Shown here: one piece after another, positions 7,173-14,094 of the stretch
Layout: every line of letters starts with the position of its first letter
Position numbering within the stretch: the first letter of the stretch is position 1
Source: a bacterium
GTDB taxonomy: Bacteria; Babelota; Babeliae; Babelales; Vermiphilaceae
Reading direction: 5' to 3'
DNA length: 20,330 nt
Assembly (NCBI GenBank): GCA_030672115.1
Contig: DAOVGZ010000006.1
Coordinates: 1-20,330 of the forward strand
Notes under the pieces: model-generated
What the model was told of the DNA's origin: nothing
Seen by the model: only the letters and a program-made list of their open reading frames with translations
The model's database searches: none
Position numbers and translations under genes: made by a program

Positions 7173-7607
7173 ATGAACAAAAATAATTTTATTGCGCTAT
7201 TATTTTTAACAACATCTTTTTTAACACAAGCAATGAACAACACCCAAAATGGACTTGCAAATATAAACGAAACTGATCTTGCGGAACATTTCTTTTCTAA
7301 AAAAAATAATGAAATAAAAACTTTAATAAATAACAAAAAAACAGATTGTAGACCTGAATTTTATCAAAAGTTTTCATCGCGATTCACTGCTTATACAGGT
7401 TATACAGGACACAATGGTCTTTTTTCTATTAAAGAAAGTTTTTGTAAACTAGCAAAATATGGAAAATCCAAAGATAAATATTGTGATTGTGACGAACATG
7501 GAAATTCAGAAAAAGCACAAAAATGGATCGTAGAAAAAAATGGAGATATAAAAGTAAATTTTAAAAAAACTAATAAAACCATAAAAAATACTTTGAAGCT
7601 AAACTAA
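7173..7607 (+). CDS. Exported orphan protein, N-terminal part of a gene interrupted at an A-tract
   Basis: 144 residues, family not recognised. The signal peptide is about residues 1-20 (ending TQA). The mature part is polar, with a cysteine cluster around CDCDEHG. AAGGA lies some 18 bases before the ATG, further than usual. The frame ends in TAA at 7605-7607, but the -1 frame after the A6 tract at 7583-7588 continues without a stop for 165 codons into the next entry. It reads YFEAKLSFGGIVRPTGFLSG, which looks like genuine protein, across the supposed spacer. The true product is therefore probably a single ~300-residue protein spanning 7173-8086. Confidence 0.65.
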   Translation: MNKNNFIALLFLTTSFLTQAMNNTQNGLANINETDLAEHFFSKKNNEIKTLINNKKTDCRPEFYQKFSSRFTAYTGYTGHNGLFSIKESFCKLAKYGKSKDKYCDCDEHGNSEKAQKWIVEKNGDIKVNFKKTNKTIKNTLKLN

Positions 7608-7672
7608 GTTTTGGCGGAATTGTTCGCCCAACAGGCTTCTTATCTGGCTTTAATTACAGATATGCACTTCTT

Positions 7673-8086
7673 ATGGCTTGGTATACCGAAAATAAAAATA
7701 AAGATGTAGTTGACTCAAAACATTGGAGTACAAAAAGTAAAAAAAGTGAATCCCGTGAAAAAGTTTGGAAGTACAGGCATAATTTGACACTTGAACAATC
7801 GGCACTTTGTGTAGCATTGCAACATCAATATTTTGAAAAAAATATGGATAATGGTGTTCCTGTTGCAATAGGTTCTCATAAATATGCCTATAAAACTTTT
7901 TGCTCTTTACCTATGGAAATGCAAAATGAAGTTGTTAATTATTTACAATGGGTCAAATTACCAATATCAAGACGAGTACGTAATTTTTTTGTTAATTACC
8001 CAGGCTTGAGCAGCGTTTCTTTAGGCGGAATTGCAACAGGTATTTCCTATAAAATTATTAAAAAATATAGTGACTCAAAAAAATAA
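7673..8086 (+). CDS. C-terminal part of the same interrupted exported protein
   Basis: A 137-residue frame starting at an internal ATG that has no ribosome-binding site. The reading frame is open upstream to 7589, so this ATG is probably not a real start. The protein has a basic middle region and a C-terminal hydrophobic segment (around LSSVSLGGIATGISY) followed by KKYSDSKK, which suggests a membrane anchor. It is not homologous to anything I recognise. It is best read as the second half of the 7173 gene, separated by a one-base frame difference. Confidence 0.55.
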   Translation: MAWYTENKNKDVVDSKHWSTKSKKSESREKVWKYRHNLTLEQSALCVALQHQYFEKNMDNGVPVAIGSHKYAYKTFCSLPMEMQNEVVNYLQWVKLPISRRVRNFFVNYPGLSSVSLGGIATGISYKIIKKYSDSKK

Positions 8087-8088
8087 AA

Positions 8089-8151
8089 TGGAGTGCTACC
8101 TTAAAAATAGAGCTTTTTGCCTAACCTTAAGCTTTTTAGAGGGCTTTTAAA
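8089..8151. repeat. 64-bp intergenic repeat, copy B
   Basis: Second copy of the element at 7051-7114, three bases after the stop at 8086 and about 45 bases before the gene at 8197. Confidence 0.85.
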
Positions 8152-8196
8152 GTCACCCCATTTAAAAAATTTTTACTATTCAATCAAGAAAAGTAT

Positions 8197-8850
8197 ATGA
8201 AAACAAATAATATTATTATTTTTATAACAGCCTTTTTAGCTGCATTTGCGCACAATATAAAAACTACAGATCTTATACCTGCTCGCATGGCTATATCTCA
8301 CCTTGCAAACACACTAAATGAAGATAATAAAAAGCCGCTGCAGTCCCTACAACATACAGAATGGCTAGCAGACAGTTTTGGCGTTGAATCTTTTGGTATA
8401 GAGCGCAATATTTATTTAATAAATAAATATTTTCATGATGCCATAAAGCTCTTTTTTGAAAAACCACTTAAATCAGAAAATGAAAATATCCAATTTTTTT
8501 CAAAACTAATTATTGATGAAGTAAATTGGATTATGAAGAAATATCCAGATAGCAGTACTTTTGGGGGCTGTTTTTCAAAAAAAGATAGAATTGATCGTAC
8601 AATACTCGACTATATAGATGCAATGTATGATTTTCTAAAAAAAAATAAATACAACATTAAATACAAAAAGCATGCAAAAAAAATATTAATAATTATGAAA
8701 AAAATAAGATTAATTTTAAATGGAATCAGAACAGAAGAAGATAACATTCGTTGTTTCGGTTATGCACTTAGAAAATTTAAAATTAAAAATCTTATTAATG
8801 AACTTGATCAAGAGTTTATAAATGTATCAAAAACAAAATCACAAAAATAA
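8197..8850 (+). CDS. Exported orphan protein, first gene of the AAA/zincin operon
   Basis: 217 residues, family not recognised. The signal peptide is about residues 1-18. The remainder looks mostly helical and is lysine-rich toward the C-terminus (KKHAKKILIIMKKIRLIL). AAGAAAAG precedes the ATG. Its stop is followed four bases later by the start of the AAA gene, and that gene is followed immediately by the zincin-like gene, so the three are very likely one operon. A repeat copy (8089-8151) lies just upstream. A role as partner or substrate of the AAA/zincin pair is guesswork from position only. Confidence 0.7.
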   Translation: MKTNNIIIFITAFLAAFAHNIKTTDLIPARMAISHLANTLNEDNKKPLQSLQHTEWLADSFGVESFGIERNIYLINKYFHDAIKLFFEKPLKSENENIQFFSKLIIDEVNWIMKKYPDSSTFGGCFSKKDRIDRTILDYIDAMYDFLKKNKYNIKYKKHAKKILIIMKKIRLILNGIRTEEDNIRCFGYALRKFKIKNLINELDQEFINVSKTKSQK

Positions 8851-8854
8851 AATT

Positions 8855-9397
8855 ATGAAAAACATAAAAAATACTATTTTAAATATTGTTTTAGTTTCTT
8901 CTTTATTTATAACAATAAAAACTAGCTACAATGAACCAAAATACACATTTAAAGATGTTATTGGATTAGAACATGTAAAAAAAGAATTAATAAATATTAT
9001 GAATTCTTTTGAATCTGACTCTAATAAAGACTTACAAAGAAATTATATTTTTATTGGACCTCCAGGAACTGGAAAATCATTTATATTAGAAGCCTTTCAT
9101 GGAGAAATTATAAAAAGAAACAATACAAAAAAAGATAAAATTAATTTTTTTAACATTAATGCATTTGAGATTGCCAAAAAAGGTGTTAATTGGTTTTTAG
9201 ATTTTGCTCAAAAAAACTCTCCCTGCATCATTTGCATAGATGATATTACCTTACTCACATTAACAAATATTAGTCGCCAAGATCTAAAAAAACTAACTGA
9301 TTTTATGAAAAAACCAGTTAGTAAAATAAAAGAAAATCAAATCGTTATTTTAGGGACAACAACTCGTTTACGATATGTAAACAGATTATTTAATTGA
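8855..9397 (+). CDS. Exported, minimal AAA ATPase domain (FtsH-like), truncated after sensor 1
   Basis: 180 residues from the ATG at 8855, which places a signal-anchor-like segment (about 7-22) at the N-terminus. An upstream ATG at 8822 lies inside the previous gene and would spoil that leader. The AAA core begins FKDVIGLEHVKKEL (32-45), as in FtsH. Walker A is GPPGTGKS (68-75). Walker B is CIICIDD (124-130), with DD in place of DE. Sensor 1 is GTTTR (167-171) where FtsH has ATNR. The protein ends nine residues later, so the arginine-finger region, sensor 2 and the small helical lid are all missing. ATP binding is plausible; productive hydrolysis is doubtful. It is translationally packed between its two neighbours. 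Confidence 0.8.
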   Translation: MKNIKNTILNIVLVSSLFITIKTSYNEPKYTFKDVIGLEHVKKELINIMNSFESDSNKDLQRNYIFIGPPGTGKSFILEAFHGEIIKRNNTKKDKINFFNINAFEIAKKGVNWFLDFAQKNSPCIICIDDITLLTLTNISRQDLKKLTDFMKKPVSKIKENQIVILGTTTRLRYVNRLFN

Positions 9398-9398
9398 A

Positions 9399-10331
9399 AT
9401 GAAAAAACTATTTCTTTTTTGTCTTTTTCTTCTTGTTCCGATTAATCAAATAAATGCACTTTCTACAAAAAAAGTTTTACTTATTCTTGGTTCAACCTTT
9501 ATTGCTCACAAATCATTACGCTTTATCGTTCCTTTAATTGATCGTAAAATTAAATATAAAAAAAATTTAATGCCAGAAAACATTCAAACGCAAGCTGATC
9601 TTTTTTTTAAAACAATGGCCAAAAATGGATCTCGTTTATTGTATCCCCTCAATAAACTTAAACTTCTTCTAAAATATACAGCTGTTTATTATGGAGCTCA
9701 GGATGAATATCTAGATAAAAATCAAGCAATGGCTTGTTACGATTTTGGCAAAGGCGGCATTCATTTAAGTTCAAATCATTTTAAAAAAACATTTGGGCCA
9801 AAAGAATTATATCTTCTTTGTCATGAAGTCGCCCATGCTTATCAAGATAGATTTATATTGGTTAATTTTTTTTGGCCTAGACATAAAAAAGAATACAATG
9901 CAGAGTTTTTAACGATTAAAACACTTTATAAATTAAAAAAATATAAAGGAATTAAAGCTGGTCTTAAAGATGCTATTAACAACGCAAAAGACATACAAAT
10001 GAATCCTATTGACTCAAAAGAAGGATGGAAAAAAAGACACTGTTATGCTTGTGGAACATTTGATTCATATACGCAACTTCTTAATCAAAATAATCAAGAT
10101 AAAAAATTAATAACTATTAAAAAAGAATTGGGTCAAGAACTTTGTGATGAAAAATTGGCTTGTTCTCAAGAAAAAAATTGGACCAAGGAACATCATAAAA
10201 TTGTAAATGAACGTTATACAGCGCTTATAGATAGCATACAAAATTGGCATTTTTCAACTTATGAAAAACGAAAAAAACAATATTTTGATACATTAAATGA
10301 ATACAAAAAAAAATCTCAAAATCAAAATTAA
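9399..10331 (+). CDS. Exported zinc-metallopeptidase-like protein with HExxH motif
   Basis: 310 residues. The signal peptide is about 1-20 (ending INA), followed by a hydrophobic stretch (about 26-47). The zincin motif is HEVAH (142-146) in the helix LLCHEVAHAYQDRF. EYNAEF (165-170) offers glutamates (165, 169) at a distance typical of a third, gluzincin-type ligand. The C-terminal third is lysine-rich with four cysteines. The ATG lies one base after the AAA gene's stop. HExxH enzymes of this kind are zinc proteases (M48 and related), but the family is not certain, and it is not the M41 domain of FtsH. The pairing with an AAA domain next door is notable. No intrinsic terminator follows; 10332-10472 holds only an A/T hairpin. 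Confidence 0.75.
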   Translation: MKKLFLFCLFLLVPINQINALSTKKVLLILGSTFIAHKSLRFIVPLIDRKIKYKKNLMPENIQTQADLFFKTMAKNGSRLLYPLNKLKLLLKYTAVYYGAQDEYLDKNQAMACYDFGKGGIHLSSNHFKKTFGPKELYLLCHEVAHAYQDRFILVNFFWPRHKKEYNAEFLTIKTLYKLKKYKGIKAGLKDAINNAKDIQMNPIDSKEGWKKRHCYACGTFDSYTQLLNQNNQDKKLITIKKELGQELCDEKLACSQEKNWTKEHHKIVNERYTALIDSIQNWHFSTYEKRKKQYFDTLNEYKKKSQNQN

Positions 10332-10472
10332 TCAATATAGCACCTTAAATTACACAAAGAACTATATTGCCTGATTTATAGATTTGATTACATTAAAAAA
10401 ATAATATAAATTAATTTTTTTTAAATGGTTACCGACCAAAATATTGTAAATCGTTTTTATATTATGATCAAT

Positions 10473-11324
10473 TTATATAAATTTTATCTTCACAAAAAGA
10501 TCACAATATGTTCCATAATTTTGTTTTCTATTTAATTTTTCTTTAAAATTGCTCTTACTATCTATTTTTGTTATTTCTGCGCTTGCTTTCCAATTTATAA
10601 AAGATGCTTTTATTCTTGTTTTATCAAACATTTGTAAATCTTTTTTAACAAGATTATTTTCTTCTTTTTTTTGATAACAATATTTAACTGTACTTGCCCC
10701 TACACCAAATATGGTTGAAAAAATCAAACACTTAGGACCAAATTTTGAAAAAACTTTTATAAGAGCATCTCTATAATTTTTCGCATTAGGAATCTTGTAC
10801 AAACCATATACAACTATAGGTAACGCTGTCATACCACATAAAAAATCTGCCTTATCTTTATAATTGCTAGGATAAACATAAAGATTTGGATGGTTTTTTA
10901 AAAAATCTTTTGAATTGTCTTCAAAAAGTTTTTTTACATTCAAACTTTTATCTTTAATTTGTTGTAATTCAAATAATTTTTCTTTTTGATCATGCTCTGT
11001 AAAAACATGATTTAAAATTTTTAAAAGATTGTTGTAGTCACAATGATTTACAAGCATTTTATAACGATTTTCGTGATGCCCTTTAAAATATGAAGTATTC
11101 AATTCCGCATCTTCCATTAGCCCAAATGTATTCAGGTTCTTCTTTAAAAAAATTGCATCGCATTTTTCTTCAAATTTTATCTCTTTATTTGTAAGCCCCT
11201 CATCTGATGGAGCAAGTCTCATTTGTCTAGCAATTTGAAGTTCAAACGGACGAGGAATATTATTTTGCATTCCTTGCATCGACCAAGCAACGCACAACAA
11301 AGTTACTGTAATTATTTTTTTCAT
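10473..11324 (-). CDS. Exported orphan protein with two hydrophobic segments
   Basis: 283 residues, family not recognised. The signal peptide is about 1-18 (ending MQG). GGGGA lies upstream of the ATG. A polar, charged region of about 140 residues is followed by two hydrophobic stretches (around FLCGMTALPIVVYGLY and CLIFSTIFGVGASTVKYCY) and a basic C-terminal domain. The layout suggests a soluble N-domain outside the cytoplasm, a membrane hairpin and a second soluble domain. It follows the LicD-like gene on the same strand about 150 bases downstream and may share its transcript. Confidence 0.7.
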   Translation of the reverse strand: MKKIITVTLLCVAWSMQGMQNNIPRPFELQIARQMRLAPSDEGLTNKEIKFEEKCDAIFLKKNLNTFGLMEDAELNTSYFKGHHENRYKMLVNHCDYNNLLKILNHVFTEHDQKEKLFELQQIKDKSLNVKKLFEDNSKDFLKNHPNLYVYPSNYKDKADFLCGMTALPIVVYGLYKIPNAKNYRDALIKVFSKFGPKCLIFSTIFGVGASTVKYCYQKKEENNLVKKDLQMFDKTRIKASFINWKASAEITKIDSKSNFKEKLNRKQNYGTYCDLFVKIKFI

Positions 11325-11351
11325 ATTTTTGTCCCCAAGTAGAATTATTTC

Positions 11352-11453
11352 TTATTGATCTTTAGAATCAGTTCTTTCAAATTGCTCATACCAAACTTTT
11401 TGATATGCTTTTTTCAAAATATTTCTACATTTTTTGAATTGTAGCAATTTGAA
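11352..11453 (-). pseudogene. Possible short coding fragment between the LicD-like gene and the next gene
   Basis: An open frame of 33 codons directly after a TAG contains ILKKAYQKVWYEQFERTDSK and looks like real protein, but has no ATG or Shine-Dalgarno. It may be a displaced tail of the LicD-like gene or the end of a lost gene. Confidence 0.25.
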
Positions 11454-11478
11454 CTACATTGAGATTATGCATAAGTTT

Positions 11479-12132
11479 TTACTTTACTCTTTCTTCTAAA
11501 GGTTCTACCGGTAATGCGGGATAATTATTTAGAAAGTAAACATTGGCGACTGCTTGTTTTAAGCAATTTCCTCCATACGCAGCTTTTAAATATGGATTTG
11601 GTTTATTTGGACCAATGATCTTAAATATTCCAAAATCATATTTTTGTAGAGGAAATAACTCTTCTGCTTTAAAAAATAAGGGTAGATTGTCTCTACGATA
11701 TCTTCTTTTAAGTTTTGGGCAAGAATAAAAAATTAAATTGTCTTTTTGATAAGTCAGTATTACATCGCAATGAATATCAAGTTTAGTATTTTCAATTTTA
11801 TAAACAAAATTCCTTTTTTTAATAAGCTTATATCCTAATTTTATGATTTCAGATTTTATCGATAATAATAATGACTCAGAAGAGTTATCAATAAAAATAT
11901 CCAAATCTACATCAAGAGGAATAATTCCCTTGTGTCTAACGGCTCCCAATAATGTTCCACCAGCAGCCCAATATACAATTTTATGCTTATTTAATAGTTC
12001 ATGTGTATCTTTCATGAGCTGATATAAACCTGTTATTTTTTTAGAAGCGTTTCTGTAATCTATAGGTTTAATAGATGTTGTCATATTAAGTAAAATAGCT
12101 ATAAATATTACTTCCTTAATTGATTTTCTCAT
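11479..12132 (-). CDS. Exported LicD/fukutin-family nucleotidyltransferase-like protein
   Basis: LicD-family proteins transfer phosphocholine or similar phospho-groups to surface glycans and lipids. This 217-residue protein has the nucleotidyltransferase signature: GGTLLGAVRHKG (58-69) followed by IPLDVDLDIFI (71-81). The usual motif is WDDDID; here it is LDVDLD, so one of the clustered acids is lost while D76 and D78 of the DxD core remain. A later YLKAAYGG matches the family's C-terminal region. Residues 1-20 form a signal peptide, so the enzyme would act beyond the cytoplasmic membrane. That is unusual for an enzyme expected to use CDP-type donors. The ATG at 12132 is preceded by a GGAGT. 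A protein-modifying secreted effector is an alternative. Confidence 0.82.
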   Translation of the reverse strand: MRKSIKEVIFIAILLNMTTSIKPIDYRNASKKITGLYQLMKDTHELLNKHKIVYWAAGGTLLGAVRHKGIIPLDVDLDIFIDNSSESLLLSIKSEIIKLGYKLIKKRNFVYKIENTKLDIHCDVILTYQKDNLIFYSCPKLKRRYRRDNLPLFFKAEELFPLQKYDFGIFKIIGPNKPNPYLKAAYGGNCLKQAVANVYFLNNYPALPVEPLEERVK

Positions 12133-12205
12133 TCTTATTACTCCTTATAAAACTATTAAAAAACACCTTCGTTTAAGCTAATAACACTTCATTAAAAATG
12201 ATAAT

Positions 12206-12390
12206 AATATTTCTAGTAAATTTTTTGTTGTTTCAACATTATGACCATTCAGCTGATAAAAAACATAGTTAATTATCTGCTATGAATTATACCCAATTAA
12301 ATTTTTTTAGTTATGAAAATTAAACTTTCCAAATTTTCTTACACGTAAAAATTTTAAGTATATTTCTTTCAACTTTAAATCATAAAAATA
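12206..12390 (-). pseudogene. Remnant of the 5' end and upstream region of the gene at 13400-13891
   Basis: This 185-base stretch matches 13854-14017. It includes the start codon (at 12239 on the minus strand, reading MLKQQK) and the first signal-peptide codons, which then hit a stop. The upstream block ATACCCAATTAAA and the following TTTTTTTAGTTATGAAAATT are shared. The rest of the gene is missing. The remaining gene-free sequence (12391-12550) holds no element I recognise. Confidence 0.8.
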
Positions 12391-12550
12391 GTAGATAGGA
12401 ACACACGGGCACAACTATCGTAGCAATAGTTTTTGCCAAGGCGCACGTAAAACTTATTAAAAACGATATAAACAATATAATCTTGCAAAACATCCTTAAT
12501 TATTTAAAAATTCAAATAAAAGTATTGATTACAAACTATAAGGAACTTTT

Positions 12551-13285
12551 ATGAAATCATTTACAATAATATGCTTATCATACTTATTTTTATTTCAATT
12601 TTCTTTTGCTGAGCAATCCAAAACAAACTGCTACCCTCAACCAATAAATAAATATGTTAATGATTTTGCAAACGTCATTGACAAGCTTGATACTCAAAAA
12701 ATAAAAGAATCGCTAAAGCGTATTGACCAACAAACAGGAACAGAAATTACAGTTGTCACTATCAACTCGATTAACGATTATAAAAAAACTGAAAAAGTTT
12801 TTGAACATTTTGCAACTGAACTTTTTAACAACTGGGGAATTGGAAAAAAAAAAAGAAACGACGGCATTCTTCTTTTAGCTGCCATCAAAGACCGTAAAGT
12901 TCGTATCGAACTTGGCTCTGGATATCAAGGCGTTTATAATAGGCTAGCACAAAGTGTTATCCAAAATGATATAGTTCCCTACTTTAAACAAAATCAATAT
13001 AGTCGAGGTATCTACCAAGGAGTGCATGGAATTATTACAAGCGTAACAAAAGAAGTTTCATGGCTTGAATTTTACAAATGGCCGATACTTATGCTTATAG
13101 TCATATTAATCCTCATTCTTGCAGCTATCTCTGCCTTTCGATCAGGGAAAAATGGCTGGGGAGGAGCTTTACTTATCGCAATTGGCTTTCTTCTTTTTTT
13201 TCTTATCAAAATGTTAATTAGTAAATCATCTAGTGGATTTGGCGGAGGGAAATCATCTGGTGATGGAGCCAGTGGTGACTGGTAA
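12551..13285 (+). CDS. TPM-domain membrane protein (YgcG type)
   Basis: 244 residues with signal peptide 1-20 (ending SFA). A TPM domain spans about 34-165 and carries the hallmarks FANVID (39-44), ITVVTI (66-71), NWGIGKKKRNDGILLL (94-109) and GYQGV (124-128). Two transmembrane segments follow (about 178-196 and 205-223), then a Gly/Ser-rich tail ending GDGASGDW. TPM proteins of this layout sit in the membrane with the domain outside; the family is linked to acid phosphatase activity (plant TLP18.3) and to photosystem or respiratory assembly, but bacterial roles are poorly defined. GGAAC precedes the ATG. It converges with the secreted orphan at 13400, with a shared hairpin between them. Confidence 0.9.
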   Translation: MKSFTIICLSYLFLFQFSFAEQSKTNCYPQPINKYVNDFANVIDKLDTQKIKESLKRIDQQTGTEITVVTINSINDYKKTEKVFEHFATELFNNWGIGKKKRNDGILLLAAIKDRKVRIELGSGYQGVYNRLAQSVIQNDIVPYFKQNQYSRGIYQGVHGIITSVTKEVSWLEFYKWPILMLIVILILILAAISAFRSGKNGWGGALLIAIGFLLFFLIKMLISKSSSGFGGGKSSGDGASGDW

Positions 13286-13334
13286 TACATTTTAATTTTT
13301 TAGACATAATCATGCTTTACTTTAAATGCAAAAA

Positions 13335-13360
13335 AAGCGGGAGTTTTAAAACTCCCGCTT
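13335..13360. terminator. Bidirectional intrinsic terminator between convergent genes
   Basis: AAGCGGGAGTTTT (13335-13347) is followed at once by its exact complement AAAACTCCCGCTT (13348-13360). The minus strand has the stronger T-run (seven), so it mainly serves the gene at 13400-13891; the plus-strand tail is TTAAAGTTTTTA. Confidence 0.88.
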
Positions 13361-13399
13361 AAAGTTTTTATAATTTAATTTTTTTTGAATTAAAATTAT

Positions 13400-13891
13400 T
13401 TATATATATTTCAGTTCCCAATGATCAAAAAAAGACTTGGAAAGAAGACTAAAAACATTATTACAGTCATCTTTAGAATTTTTTCTTAAACATTGATTAT
13501 AACCGTTCCGAAGCTGAGCTCCTTTTTCCCTTATTCCATCAAACCCAGACATATCTGATTTATAAAATTTCGCAAGAAAAGGAATATTTGGCCTGTATTT
13601 TATAAATAATTTTGGGTTTTGAGAAACGCATGCAATGTATTTCTTTACTGCTTTTTCCATTTTTTTATCGGCATCATGTTTTTCGTTTTTGCCTTCAAAT
13701 GATCTTTTAAAAGAATTAATATATTCTTTATATTTTTTAATCGTATCAAGAAAATTGTTTGTTTCATTTATAAATTCAACTTCATCTTGATCTTGAGAGC
13801 TACTGGTCTTATTAGCAAAACCATTCTGTACTGACAAAGAAATGCATGCTAACAATATTGCTAGTAAAAATTTTTTTTGTTTTTTTAACAT
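13400..13891 (-). CDS. Small secreted orphan protein
   Basis: 163 residues, family not recognised. The signal peptide is about 1-26 (ending FANK). The acidic N-terminal mature part (QDQDEVEF) leads into lysine-rich helices and a cysteine-containing C-terminal region (IACVSQNP, NQCLRKNSKDDCNN) that might form disulfides outside the cytoplasm. AAAGGG precedes the ATG. Its first codons and ~130 bases of upstream DNA are duplicated in a degraded form at 12206-12390, so this was once a two-copy gene flanking the TPM gene. Function is unknown. Confidence 0.75.
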   Translation of the reverse strand: MLKKQKKFLLAILLACISLSVQNGFANKTSSSQDQDEVEFINETNNFLDTIKKYKEYINSFKRSFEGKNEKHDADKKMEKAVKKYIACVSQNPKLFIKYRPNIPFLAKFYKSDMSGFDGIREKGAQLRNGYNQCLRKNSKDDCNNVFSLLSKSFFDHWELKYI

Positions 13892-14094
13892 TATGAACCC
13901 TTTAGCTGATAAATAAAAATAATTAATTCTATACTAGTAATTATACCCAATTAAATTTTTTTAGTTATGAAAATTAAATTTTAAACATATTTTTTTCAAC
14001 TTTAAATCATAAAAAAATGTAAATCATTGCAATCTTTTATTTTGCATACGTAAAGTAACAATCGAGCATAAATTTTTTCAAAAAAGATAGTTCG

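Noticed and set aside
7051..8151. CRISPR-like or transposon interpretation of the 64-bp repeat pair
   Set aside because: There are only two copies about 1 kb apart with no spacer pattern, no terminal inverted repeats, no target-site duplication and no transposase gene.
8822..8854. Earlier ATG for the AAA gene
   Set aside because: It lies inside the previous gene, and the extra residues would precede the export signal. ATG at 8855 is the better start.
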